Below are positions 44,252-53,040 of a stretch of 53,489 nt of DNA, piece by piece. Below the pieces are notes generated by a model, which saw only the letters and a list, made by a program, of their open reading frames with translations, was not told the DNA's origin and did no database searches. This DNA is from Gammaproteobacteria bacterium (GTDB lineage: Bacteria; Pseudomonadota; Gammaproteobacteria; SZUA-21): the NCBI GenBank assembly GCA_003233345.1, contig QILK01000011.1:1-53489 (forward strand), read 5' to 3'. Every line of letters starts with the position of its first letter. Positions within the stretch are counted from its first letter, which is position 1. The translations under genes and the position numbers were made by a program.

Positions 44252-45619
44252 TTATTTTGACTCATTGAGGGCATCCACCAGTTTTGTATGAATACCGCCA
44301 AAGGCACCGTTACTCATAATTAATATATGATCGCCATTTTTGGCTGCCTGCCTGACTGTCTCTACAATATGATCTATCGAATTATAAATCTTCGCATCTT
44401 TTAGCGACTTTACAGTATCACCCAGGTCCCAGCTTAAATCCGCAGGCTGATACAATATTACTTGATCCGCGCCTGTCAGTGAATGGGCTAACGCATCTTT
44501 ATGCACACCCATTCGCATCGTATTCGATCTAGGCTCCAACAATGCAATGATTCGCTGCTCGCCAACACGTCCACGCAATCCATCCAGCGTTGAAGCAATG
44601 GCGGTTGGGTGATGGGCAAAATCATCATAGACACGAACACCATTGATATCTGCTTTTAACTCAAGTCGACGTTTTACATTTTCAAAACCATTCAGCCCGA
44701 TAATTCCCTTCTCGACCGAAACCCCCGCATGATGGGCAGCGATGATTGCTGACATCGCATTCTGCACATTGTGCATTCCAATCAACGACCATTCGAGCTG
44801 GCCTTTTATCTCACCATCGACCTGGATATCAAATCGACTACCGTCCGCACTGCAATTAACCGCACACCACTCAGCCTCGACACCCTCACGATCGCTAAAT
44901 CTGATAACCGGGGTCCAGCAACCTTGCTGCAAAACATCGCTGATATTGTTTTCTGCCGCGTTAACAATGACCTGACCGTTGGCAGGCACCATACGAATTA
45001 AATGGTGAAACTGTCGTTTAATATCGTCTAGTGAATTAAAAATATCGGCATGATCAAATTCGAGGTTATTAATCGCCAGTGTTTTCGGCCGGTAGTGCAC
45101 AAATTTAGATCGTTTATCAAAAAACGCGGTATCGTACTCATCCGCTTCGACAACAAAAAACGGGGCGTTGCCTAACCGCGCTGACAGCCCAAAATTTTCC
45201 GGCACGCCGCCAATGAGAAAACCGGGGGTTAGACCTGCCGATTCCAGAATCCAGGCTAACATACTCGCCGTACTGGTCTTACCATGGGTACCGGAAACAG
45301 CCAGTACCCAACGGTCACTGAGTATATGCTGAAATAACCATTGCGGACCCGATGTATAATTAATCTGACGATCGAGTACTGCCTCCACCAATGGGTTTCC
45401 GCGAGACATAACATTGCCAATAACGACTATATCTGGATTGGTATTTAGATGTTCAGGATCATACCCTTGCATCAATTCGATGCCTTGCTGCTCAAGCTGG
45501 GTGCTCATTGGCGGATAGACATTCTCATCCGAACCACTCACTTTATGCCCCGCTTCACGGGCTAATAACGCAATTCCGCCCATAAAAGTGCCACAAATAC
45601 CTAATATATGTATATGCAA
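44252..45619 (-). CDS. mpl: Murein tripeptide ligase
   Basis: Mpl joins recycled L-Ala-gamma-D-Glu-meso-DAP to UDP-N-acetylmuramate. The 455-aa Mur-ligase family protein has HILGICGTFMGGIALLAREA, the ATP loop AVSGTHGKTSTASMLAWIL, FFVVEADEYDTAFFDKRSKF, and DDFAHHPTAIASTLDGLRG. The start codon is TTG at 45619, placing MHIHILGICG as the standard N terminus with GGTAGG upstream. The weak start may keep levels low. Together with ampD it gives two murein-recycling steps within this window. Confidence 0.95.
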   Translation of the reverse strand: MHIHILGICGTFMGGIALLAREAGHKVSGSDENVYPPMSTQLEQQGIELMQGYDPEHLNTNPDIVVIGNVMSRGNPLVEAVLDRQINYTSGPQWLFQHILSDRWVLAVSGTHGKTSTASMLAWILESAGLTPGFLIGGVPENFGLSARLGNAPFFVVEADEYDTAFFDKRSKFVHYRPKTLAINNLEFDHADIFNSLDDIKRQFHHLIRMVPANGQVIVNAAENNISDVLQQGCWTPVIRFSDREGVEAEWCAVNCSADGSRFDIQVDGEIKGQLEWSLIGMHNVQNAMSAIIAAHHAGVSVEKGIIGLNGFENVKRRLELKADINGVRVYDDFAHHPTAIASTLDGLRGRVGEQRIIALLEPRSNTMRMGVHKDALAHSLTGADQVILYQPADLSWDLGDTVKSLKDAKIYNSIDHIVETVRQAAKNGDHILIMSNGAFGGIHTKLVDALNESK

Positions 45620-45876
45620 AGTGTGCCTACCTTAATGCCGACTAAAAAACACAAGTATAATAAAAATTTACAAAGTTTCTGGAAATTTTCAGCAAACTCG
45701 AATGATAAACATAAGCCACTGTTTTGTCTAATTTATTTATAATGGTCATTGGGAACCCTGCACCTTGACCTCAGATTCTGGCGTGTTATCGTAAACTACA
45801 AATAAAACCATACTCTTTGTCAGCTGGTTAATTTTCGCTTGTTTTTATTTGTTTATAACAGATTTTTGGGTATACC

Positions 45877-47139
45877 ATGGGTTCAGAAGAAAATACATCG
45901 CAATCTAGCAGTTACAACAAATCATTGCCATCAACTCATCTCGAGAAACAGGGAATAAAACTCCACAAGTGGTTACTTAAAAAGTTAATGGCTAAAACCG
46001 GCCTGCCACCTTTTTGCATTCGGCTCTGGGACGGTACACAAGTCTCTGCGCCTGACCCGGAGTATACCGTCCAGATAAATTCAAAATCAGCATTTTATAA
46101 ACTAATGTTTGATCCTGAGCTTTATTTTGGTGAAACCTATGTCTCCGGAGAGCTTGTCATTGAAGGCGATATTATAAAACTTCTCGAAATTATTTTTATC
46201 AACCGCTCTAACACCAAAGCCAGCACCAGCGGATTTACCCGAAAACTGCTCGGAACACTCATCAATCCGGTACGTAACAATAACCTCAAGGGTTCCAAGC
46301 AAAATATCTATCATCACTATGATATCGGTAATGACTTTTATGAGCTGTGGCTGGATAAAGAAGCAATGCAGTATACCTGCGCATACTATCCCACTGAGAA
46401 CGAAACACTGGAACAAGCACAAATTGCCAAACTCGACCATATTTGTCGTAAATTACAGTTAAAACCCGGCGATACTGTCGTCGAGGCTGGATGCGGATGG
46501 GGTGGATTAGCCAGACATATGGCAAAACACTATGGCGCTAATGTACGCTCATATAATATCTCCCACCAGCAAATAGTCTATGCACGCGAAAAAGCCAAGC
46601 AACAAGCGGTAGACCACCTTGTCGAATATATAGAAGACGACTACCGGACGATTAACGGTGAGTATGATGTTTTTGTTTCTGTTGGCATGCTCGAACACGT
46701 TGGTATTAGCCACTTTGCAACACTTGGCGAGGTTATTCAGCGCTCCTTGAAAAAAAATGGTCGGGGTTTAATTCACAGTATTGGTCGCAACCAACCCGGG
46801 AAAATGAACTCGTGGATTCAAAAACGAATATTCCCCGGCGCAGAAACACCATCGCTAAGTCAAATTTCATCGATTTTCGAAAATCAGTTATCGGTGCTGG
46901 ATATTGAAAATATTCGCCTGCATTACGCTAAAACTTTACGCCATTGGCTGGAGCGCTTTAACGACAATGAAGAACGCATAAGAACTATATTTGACGAAGA
47001 GTTTGTACGTATCTGGAAATTGTATTTATCAGGTTCGATTGCTGCATTTTCGTCCGGGCAATTACAATTATTTCAGATCATCTTTACGCACAACCGTAGA
47101 AACGATATACCCATGACTCGAGAGTATATCTACAACTAG
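45877..47139 (+). CDS. Cyclopropane-fatty-acid-synthase-type methyltransferase
   Basis: The 420-aa SAM-dependent enzyme acts on unsaturated acyl chains of phospholipids. It has YDIGNDFYELWLDKEAMQYT, CAYYPTENETLEQAQ, the SAM loop VVEAGCGWGGLARHMAKHYG, and VSVGMLEHVG with the Glu and His used for bicarbonate and catalysis in E. coli Cfa. The C-terminal part follows Cfa to the end. The start has a weak ribosome-binding site. The next gene, an FAD-dependent reductase, begins ten bases later. A methyltransferase-plus-flavin-reductase pair recalls the two-step BfaB/BfaA route to 10-methyl fatty acids, so the product need not be a cyclopropane. Confidence 0.9.
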   Translation: MGSEENTSQSSSYNKSLPSTHLEKQGIKLHKWLLKKLMAKTGLPPFCIRLWDGTQVSAPDPEYTVQINSKSAFYKLMFDPELYFGETYVSGELVIEGDIIKLLEIIFINRSNTKASTSGFTRKLLGTLINPVRNNNLKGSKQNIYHHYDIGNDFYELWLDKEAMQYTCAYYPTENETLEQAQIAKLDHICRKLQLKPGDTVVEAGCGWGGLARHMAKHYGANVRSYNISHQQIVYAREKAKQQAVDHLVEYIEDDYRTINGEYDVFVSVGMLEHVGISHFATLGEVIQRSLKKNGRGLIHSIGRNQPGKMNSWIQKRIFPGAETPSLSQISSIFENQLSVLDIENIRLHYAKTLRHWLERFNDNEERIRTIFDEEFVRIWKLYLSGSIAAFSSGQLQLFQIIFTHNRRNDIPMTREYIYN

Positions 47140-47149
47140 TATTTATCCT

Positions 47150-48283
47150 ATGACTCAAAAATTTGATGTAATTATTATAGGCGGTGGGCCTGCCGGCTCT
47201 ACTTGTGCAAACCTGCTGACTAAAAAAGGGCTGTCGGTGGCAATTATCGATAAGGAAAAATTTCCGCGCGATAAAATTTGTGCCGGCTGGATTACCCCGG
47301 CAGTCATCGAAACGTTGAAAATCGATCTTGAAGATTATAGACAGAACAGAACGCTGCAACCCTTGACTGGCTTTATCACCGGTATGATCGGTGAAAAGTG
47401 CCGTCTAACCCGCTATGGCAAACCCATGAGCTATGGCATTCGCCGTTGTGAGTTCGACCATTATCTACTTGAACGCTCGGGGGCCAAGCAGATTCTTGGC
47501 GAACCAGTCAAAACCATGGTGCGCAAAGGAAATCTCTGGACTATCAATGAAAAATTCACTAGCCGTTTGCTAATTGGTGCTGGCGGTCACTTTTGTCCTG
47601 TCACCAAGCACACGGGAACCAAGTTTGGCCAGACAGAACCCATCGTCGCTGCACAAGAAGTTGAATTTAAAATGGATGCAGCACATAAAGCCGATTGTCT
47701 GGTCGAAGCAGAGTCACCGGAACTCTATTTTTGCCGTGACCTAAAAGGTTATGGCTGGATTTTTCGCAAAGGCGATTATCTAAATATTGGCCTTGGAAGA
47801 CAAGACAACCATAAGCTATCAAAACATGTAGAACTGTTTGTCAAAGACTTGCAACAGGCAGGCCGCGTCCCAAAGACCTTACCGAAAAAAATGTCTGGGC
47901 ACGCGTATCTGCTTTACGGTGACACCCCCAGAACACTTTATGACGATGGCTTGCTCGTCATCGGTGACGCAGCAGGGTTGGCTTATGCGCAAAGTGGTGA
48001 AGGGATACGGCCCGCGATAGAATCAGCGGTGTTCGCCGCCGAAGTCGCTCTGGCTGCACGCAGTGATTACAGCCGCGACAAACTAAAACACTACCAGACC
48101 CGAATTGAAGAGCGGTTTGGACAAAGGGACAAACGCCGTAATATAAAACTGGCGCGGATTATTCCGACCAGCTTTAAACGCATGTTAGCAGCAAAATTAC
48201 TCGCATCAAAATATTTTTCACGGAATTTTGTTTTAAACAAATGGTTTTTCCATATGGAACAGGCACCGTTAAAAATCAAATAA
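47150..48283 (+). CDS. FAD-dependent oxidoreductase, geranylgeranyl-reductase type
   Basis: The 377-aa flavoprotein has the N-terminal dinucleotide fold VIIIGGGPAGSTCANLLTKK, the PRDKICAGWITP block of the geranylgeranyl reductase/halogenase group, a substrate-cleft GYGWIFRKGDYLNIGLG, and the second FAD motif VIGDAAGLAYAQSGEGIRPA. These enzymes saturate or epoxidise lipid-like chains. The substrate is unknown; its place ten bases after the Cfa-type gene suggests a joint lipid pathway. The C terminus is rich in basic residues and may bind membrane. It is convergent with the next gene, one base apart. Confidence 0.88.
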   Translation: MTQKFDVIIIGGGPAGSTCANLLTKKGLSVAIIDKEKFPRDKICAGWITPAVIETLKIDLEDYRQNRTLQPLTGFITGMIGEKCRLTRYGKPMSYGIRRCEFDHYLLERSGAKQILGEPVKTMVRKGNLWTINEKFTSRLLIGAGGHFCPVTKHTGTKFGQTEPIVAAQEVEFKMDAAHKADCLVEAESPELYFCRDLKGYGWIFRKGDYLNIGLGRQDNHKLSKHVELFVKDLQQAGRVPKTLPKKMSGHAYLLYGDTPRTLYDDGLLVIGDAAGLAYAQSGEGIRPAIESAVFAAEVALAARSDYSRDKLKHYQTRIEERFGQRDKRRNIKLARIIPTSFKRMLAAKLLASKYFSRNFVLNKWFFHMEQAPLKIK

Positions 48284-48284
48284 A

Positions 48285-49052
48285 CTACTTGGGCTTTTCA
48301 GTCACTGCAAAAATTACCGCAAAATTACCACCCAAACTGCCGCGTCCTTTTTCCGGCAAATACATACGCGAAATGTTACCGTCCAGATATAACGCATTGT
48401 GGCATTGCATTTTTTGCTTAAAAAATCTGGCAAAAGTATAAAAGTTAACAGGCTGATTGGAAATCGCAAATACAACACGCCCTCTTCTATCAATACCTAC
48501 TCCATTACGAATATATAAACTATCCGAGCGACTACGAAAAACCGGATGAATCCGCTTATTAATAACCAACATTGGTCCAGACTGATTAGCATAATCAATA
48601 CGCCTACCTTGTTTCCTGATTTTTTTTTGCAACTGGTAATAAGACTTCGCTAGCGTAATTCCAGCTTTACCCCCACTTAAATAAAACACGCCATTAGGTT
48701 GCACATAAAAATTCCCCCGCCCACGTTTGCGATTTAGCTTGACCTGTCTTTTGCCTTTTTCAATATAGAGTCCAAGCGGTACATTGCCCACTTCATAAAT
48801 TCCGCCGTTAGTGGCAAACACTAATTTGCGTTTTTTAGCCTGCAACGAATTTTTAAGTGAACGGAAGTTATAATATAAATCGCCTGCTGAATCTTTCCAA
48901 TACAACTGAATTTTATCGCTAACAGGGTCGGCGACAAAAACATCGTAAGTGTTCCCTCGATATTTAACCTGGCTGGATTCCCCCGCCTGAGACTGGCTGA
49001 CTAATATCGCCAGAACTACAAAACAAATCCCCACTATTGATTTGACACTCAT
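48285..49052 (-). CDS. Exported phosphodiester glycosidase-family protein
   Basis: The 255-aa protein has a signal peptide (MSVKSIVGICFVVLAILVSQ, then an SQA cleavage region). A NAGPA-like domain follows with VFATNGGIYEVGNVPLGLYI, QSGPMLVINKRIHPVF, RNGVGIDRRGRVVFAISNQP and YLDGNISRMYLPEKG. In animals the family uncovers mannose-6-phosphate; bacterial members act on cell-surface or phosphodiester sugars, mostly undefined. The conserved N-G-G-Y-like core and D-G-x-x-S-R turn are present. Lys/Arg content is unusually high, which may help bind anionic polymer. Confidence 0.85.
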   Translation of the reverse strand: MSVKSIVGICFVVLAILVSQSQAGESSQVKYRGNTYDVFVADPVSDKIQLYWKDSAGDLYYNFRSLKNSLQAKKRKLVFATNGGIYEVGNVPLGLYIEKGKRQVKLNRKRGRGNFYVQPNGVFYLSGGKAGITLAKSYYQLQKKIRKQGRRIDYANQSGPMLVINKRIHPVFRSRSDSLYIRNGVGIDRRGRVVFAISNQPVNFYTFARFFKQKMQCHNALYLDGNISRMYLPEKGRGSLGGNFAVIFAVTEKPK

Positions 49053-49150
49053 ATAGAATCTTTCCTTCGTAGACAGAAATCTAGATTATTTAAATATAAA
49101 TAAAAAATTAAAAGCAAAAAGCAGAATAATGTTAGTATCCTGTTCGTTTT

Positions 49151-49181
49151 CCCGGCGTTCGCTGCGCGAAGTCCGGGCTAC
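49151..49181 (-). repeat. Complete REP element
   Basis: Intact consensus REP with outer arms CCCGG/CCGGG and inner arms TTCGC/GCGAA, then CTAC. It is identical in sequence to the copies at 19182 and 32402. It lies 35 bases past the stop of the ACT-domain gene. Confidence 0.9.
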
Positions 49182-49215
49182 TCTCAACGAAAGCCCGGCA
49201 GCCGGAATTTTTTAT

Positions 49216-49611
49216 TTACGAGATGATCAAATCCTTAACCAGATTCAATGCGTCTTCGGTTCGCTCGGTCGAAATCGCCACCACACTGTTATCACCGCCG
49301 CGTCCGATAATTCTAATACTACGCATGGAAATACCGGCCTGTTTAAATCGTAGCGCCAGTTCGGCCAACGCGCCGGGGCGATCATCAAGCTTAACCAATA
49401 TAGCTTCTTCAGTAACGGCACTCATTTCTGGAATATTTTTTAGTATTTTTAAAGCGTCATCATAGCGATCAACTGTTAATATTGTAACGGCGTGATCGCC
49501 AATCGCTTCTGATACCAAGTTATTAATATTGATGTCCTCGTTTGCCAATGCTTGCGAGATCTCAGCGATTATACCGGGGTTATTTTTTGATACCACGCTA
49601 AGCTGCTTCAT
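49216..49611 (-). CDS. Tandem ACT-domain protein
   Basis: The 131-aa protein is two ACT domains and nothing else: MKQLSVVSKNNPGIIAEISQ to about residue 65, and AILVKLDDRPGALAELALRF to the end. ACT pairs bind amino acids and act as allosteric sensors. It overlaps the histidine decarboxylase stop by four bases (ATGA), so the two are translated together. I infer that it senses histidine or another amino acid for the decarboxylase, as stand-alone regulatory subunits do in acetolactate synthase. No direct evidence for contact exists. Confidence 0.85.
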   Translation of the reverse strand: MKQLSVVSKNNPGIIAEISQALANEDININNLVSEAIGDHAVTILTVDRYDDALKILKNIPEMSAVTEEAILVKLDDRPGALAELALRFKQAGISMRSIRIIGRGGDNSVVAISTERTEDALNLVKDLIIS

Positions 49612-50771
49612 GCCACACCTTTTTTACTATCCGCGTTACTGGTGTCACGCTGATAATCGCTGATAAAAGTATCTATGAAAGCTTCCTCGACATGAGGCAT
49701 CGTAATAATATGGGCGATATCATTGTGTACGGCCAGCTGCCATTGTGAGATTAACTCGTCCGATGGTCTTGGAAAAATGACTGTATTTGAGTTTTTATTA
49801 CGCCAAGCGGAAACCCCTATTTTTTTAAAGGCGCTAATGGCATAGTCAGCAACCTTAAGGCAATGCGATATTATTTTGATAAAACCCGCACGCTTAATTT
49901 GATTGATCGCGCTCCATAAAAATAACGGTGAGAGTCCATTCCGCGACCCTGACAACGTAGTATCAAGGGTACCTATATACTCTATCGAGCGGGCAATTCG
50001 CTCTACATTGGCCTTTTTAGCTAGCACAATACCGCAAGGAATAGGCGAACCAATCATCTTATGCCCACTAATTGAAATGCTGTCAATCCCCGCATCAAAT
50101 CCAAATGGCTGCGGTTCATCAACAAACGGTAAAATCATACCGCTGAGAGCCGCGTCAGCATGTATATAATGATCTGGCAATGCCAATTCTGTTAATATCC
50201 GATTAATCTGTTGCAGATCATCGACAGCGCCCTTCATCGTCGTGCCGATATTAGCAATAATAATGGGCGGGGAGTCCCGATGTATTTTTATTGTTTCATA
50301 TAAATCATCGTAATCTATTTCACCATTACTCTGGCTTTTAATCATAATGCTACGCGACTTTAATAATCTCAGTATTTTGGCGACACTATAGTGAGTATCT
50401 TCTGAATAATAAACCATCCCTTGCGGATACAATTCCCGGGCTAAATAAAACCCATACATGTTACCTTCTGTGCCACCATTAGTCACATAACCCCAGGTTA
50501 GTTTACGGGTGTCCTGACACAGGGTAGCAAACTCATTAATCACCTCGCATTCGATGTCATGCGTATTTAGTCCAAACGATGTGGGTAAAAACGGATCGCC
50601 AACATTGTTGATCGAATAATTTAGAAACTCAAAAAGTTGAGAATAATCGAAGTTTTGATTGCACGGATAGCCAAGGAAGCGTGTTGAATTACACTTCATT
50701 CGATCCAACAACCTATCAAGTTTATGATTCATTGTTGATTGAAAAAGCTTGTCAGTATCATCTTTTGGCAT
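49608..50771 (-). CDS. PLP-dependent histidine decarboxylase-like enzyme
   Basis: The group II PLP decarboxylase resembles Gram-negative histidine decarboxylase. The 387-aa protein has GYPCNQNFDYSQLFEFLNYS, YVTNGGTEGNMYGFYLARE, the Asp in HADAALSGMILPF, and the PLP lysine in SISGHKMIGSPIPCGIV. All fit. Serine-type relatives share these motifs, so histidine as substrate is likely, not certain. I start at ATG 50771 with AAGG ten bases upstream; a longer frame to 50840 is unsupported. The gene is coupled to the ACT pair by a four-base overlap. No histidine/histamine antiporter or siderophore gene is adjacent. Confidence 0.85.
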   Translation of the reverse strand: MPKDDTDKLFQSTMNHKLDRLLDRMKCNSTRFLGYPCNQNFDYSQLFEFLNYSINNVGDPFLPTSFGLNTHDIECEVINEFATLCQDTRKLTWGYVTNGGTEGNMYGFYLARELYPQGMVYYSEDTHYSVAKILRLLKSRSIMIKSQSNGEIDYDDLYETIKIHRDSPPIIIANIGTTMKGAVDDLQQINRILTELALPDHYIHADAALSGMILPFVDEPQPFGFDAGIDSISISGHKMIGSPIPCGIVLAKKANVERIARSIEYIGTLDTTLSGSRNGLSPLFLWSAINQIKRAGFIKIISHCLKVADYAISAFKKIGVSAWRNKNSNTVIFPRPSDELISQWQLAVHNDIAHIITMPHVEEAFIDTFISDYQRDTSNADSKKGVA

Positions 50772-50873
50772 AACTAACATACCTTTTAAATTTATTGAAA
50801 CCGCTAACTTAAGTTTTACCGACTTTTGGCATTTTTTCAACTCGCTAGAATAAATGGCAATAAATCTTAAAAA

Positions 50874-50903
50874 CTAAAAAAAATGGTCGCATAGCGACCA
50901 TTT
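50874..50903 (-). terminator. Rho-independent terminator after the Sel1 gene
   Basis: AAATGGTCGC and GCGACCATTT pair exactly around ATA. A run of T follows on the minus strand. It lies 30 bases past the Sel1-repeat stop and separates that gene from the decarboxylase unit. Confidence 0.85.
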
Positions 50904-50930
50904 GATAGTTTAAATATAATAACTGTAGGG

Positions 50931-51785
50931 CTATTTCTTTGCGGTAACACCCCAGCAAGACGATTGATAACTTTGCATGGATTTAAGCATTCTTAGTGCT
51001 GTTTTCGCCCGATTAAAACCTTCTTCTGCCGATAATGTCCATAGTCGTGAAGCTTCACACAAATTTTGCTGTATGCCTTGTCCACCATTGACATAAACCA
51101 CACCCATATTAAATAACGCGGCGGAATCACCTTTGGCAGCCGCCTGGGTCCACCACTTAATTGCCATGGTCGCATCACGCTTAATACCCTTGCCTGTCGT
51201 ATAAACCATTCCCAGGTTATACTGCGCATCGACACTACCGGATAGCGCCGCCTGTTTCCACCAGTAAATGGCTTTATGCACATCGGACTTTACACCCTGC
51301 CCACTAGCGTAGGCGATACCCAGATTATATTGAGCATCAATATGGCCTAGTTTAGCTGCTTTTTTATACCACTTGGCGGCAATGCTATGATTCTGGATTA
51401 CCCCATGACCTTGATCATACATTAACGCAATATAGAATTGAGCGCTGGTATACCCGTGTTTTGCTAACGGTCTTAATAAACTGATTGCATCGGTGTAAGC
51501 TTCCTGAAAGTAAGCGTCCACACCCTCTCTAAACAACATATAACGTGACTTCGGCGATTCTTCTACTTTAAAGTATCCAGACTCCCGATCCATATGCAAA
51601 TAGTCAAACTGCGGTGTTTTATGAGTATACCCCTCATTAATATAAATGCTTTTTTCCTTCAATACCGCATTTGCCGAAAAGGCAATCGTTAGTAAAAAAG
51701 CTACTGACACCAACATGCTTATTCTGCGTTGTAAGCAAAAACCACAGGTTTGATAATAATTTTCCATAATTGATTTGTTTTGCAT
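50931..51785 (-). CDS. Sel1-repeat protein with N-terminal membrane/signal segment
   Basis: The 284-aa protein has a hydrophobic N-terminal segment (ISMLVSVAFLLTIAFSANAV) and about four Sel1-like repeats from residue 110 on: AQFYIALMYDQGHGVIQN, AQYNLGIAYASGQGVKSD, AQYNLGMVYTTGKGIKRD, and ALFNMGVVYVNGGQGIQQN. Sel1 repeats form protein-binding superhelices, often in envelope or stress signalling. The Cys pair before the anchor (CGFC) is unusual. It probably faces the periplasm. It is monocistronic with its own terminator. Confidence 0.85.
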   Translation of the reverse strand: MQNKSIMENYYQTCGFCLQRRISMLVSVAFLLTIAFSANAVLKEKSIYINEGYTHKTPQFDYLHMDRESGYFKVEESPKSRYMLFREGVDAYFQEAYTDAISLLRPLAKHGYTSAQFYIALMYDQGHGVIQNHSIAAKWYKKAAKLGHIDAQYNLGIAYASGQGVKSDVHKAIYWWKQAALSGSVDAQYNLGMVYTTGKGIKRDATMAIKWWTQAAAKGDSAALFNMGVVYVNGGQGIQQNLCEASRLWTLSAEEGFNRAKTALRMLKSMQSYQSSCWGVTAKK

Positions 51786-51932
51786 CTCGCTTCACCCGTT
51801 ATCTTTTAACACGTTCTAACCAGTTATCGACTATCACTAGTTATTCTTTACATCCAGTTACAAATTAGAAATTTGCTTCCCCAACTGTGATGCCCTGTAA
51901 ATCAAACTTTCGTAAACCCATCAAACAATTTT

Positions 51933-52519
51933 CTAAAACCTTAAGAACCCAAACTCTGTTGCAACGGTTGATCGACTAGCAATGAGCACAGCTTTTGTAT
52001 ATTCTTTATCATCAATCGCCCGTTGCAGATCTACCAACAGCAAATCTATGTCCTTAATCAAAACTTTTACTTCCTTAGGGTTACGTATATACAAGAACTT
52101 TGCCAACTCAACGGCTAGCGCGTTATATCCACTGCGAAATTTATTGTATTGCTTGATTTCAGCATGAAATTTAACAACTTTATCCTTACTTTTTCTAATC
52201 TGGCCGTTGCTTTTCCACTTTCGATTAAAGGTGTCTAGGGACATAAAACCCGCGCGATACTTAACCTGGTCTTGGCCATACTCTTTTAACACCCGACTAA
52301 GAACATCGTCTTCTATCTTTAATTTTTGCTCCCACGAATCAATTTTATGCTTTATGTGCAACAAGCGCGTAAGTTTACTTTTATGGACTTTAAGGTTATC
52401 GACATAGGCATGGGCTTTATTTTTATAATCTGCGAGCTTTTTTCAGGCGCAGCGCCTATAGAAGAAGAGAAGAAAAAGCTGAAAGCAACTAGTAGAATAG
52501 TGCATCCTAATCCGCGCAT
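51933..52519 (-). pseudogene. Exported helical protein gene with a frameshift at an A6 tract
   Basis: A signal peptide frame begins at ATG 52519 (MRGLGCTILLVAFSFFFSSS, then IGAAPEK), with GAGGG upstream. It then goes out of frame at six A's (plus-strand positions 52438-52443). The -1 frame continues without a stop, KLADYKNKAHAYVDNLKV, through a charged helical protein to EFGFLRF at 51933. One more A, or a -1 slip on AAAAAAG, would give one protein of about 195 aa. It could be a decayed gene, an assembly error in the A tract, or a programmed frameshift. No family is recognised. Confidence 0.65.
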
Positions 52520-52803
52520 AACTGAAACCCTCAAAAGGTTTAAGCACACAATCACTCTAAATAACCCTAATTTTAGCAACTATTATGCCAGGCAGACTAT
52601 TGCACCGATTTAGCCGCCAGACGGCAAAATCGTTCTATGACATTAAGTAATTAATGGAATTTTGGAAAAACTGACTGAATTTTGACGTCAAAACGCCATC
52701 GAGTATAAGGGCGATGTGATACCCGCAGGAAAATGTGGAAAAAAACAGTCTATGAAACACGACTGGAAACATACCCAGTCGCACCATAAACAATCAGAGT
52801 GAA
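52520..52803. other. Intergenic stretch with a weak hairpin
   Basis: No gene is seen. CGACTGG (52760-52766) and CCAGTCG (52775-52781) pair; read on the minus strand this lies 22 bases past the 78-aa gene and may be its terminator, though the T tract is weak. Confidence 0.45.
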
Positions 52804-53040
52804 TTAAACTTCGTATTCGAGCTCTGTTTCTAGATTTCTTGTTTCAAGCCACTCTGAATAAACCGAAAGATCCAACCAATTCCATTCATCCAATCTGATA
52901 TTAAGAATCTTGCCATCTAAATACTCTACCACTACTCGTGCTAAAGTAGACTCAACATACAATAATGCTTTAACTTTTATAAGTTGACCCGTTAAATTTA
53001 TATAGTAATACCCCGGTACCGGCTCTTGCTTAACCGCCAT
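52804..53040 (-). CDS. Small protein of unknown function (78 aa)
   Basis: The acidic, beta-rich protein reads MAVKQEPVPGYYYINLTGQL, then a strand pair around RVVVEYLDGKILNIRLDEW, and a helical acidic tail. The layout, with a short N-terminal G-x-Y-Y strand and a Y-x-D-G turn before a D-x-W, recalls the small DUF6763-like proteins of gammaproteobacteria. I am not sure of that. There is no signal or membrane segment. GGAGGAAAAGGTC precedes the ATG, a strong ribosome-binding site, so it is probably well expressed. Confidence 0.65.
   Translation of the reverse strand: MAVKQEPVPGYYYINLTGQLIKVKALLYVESTLARVVVEYLDGKILNIRLDEWNWLDLSVYSEWLETRNLETELEYEV

Noticed and set aside
49608-50771. Siderophore cluster based on the histidine decarboxylase
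   Set aside because: No NRPS, transporter or receptor gene lies nearby.
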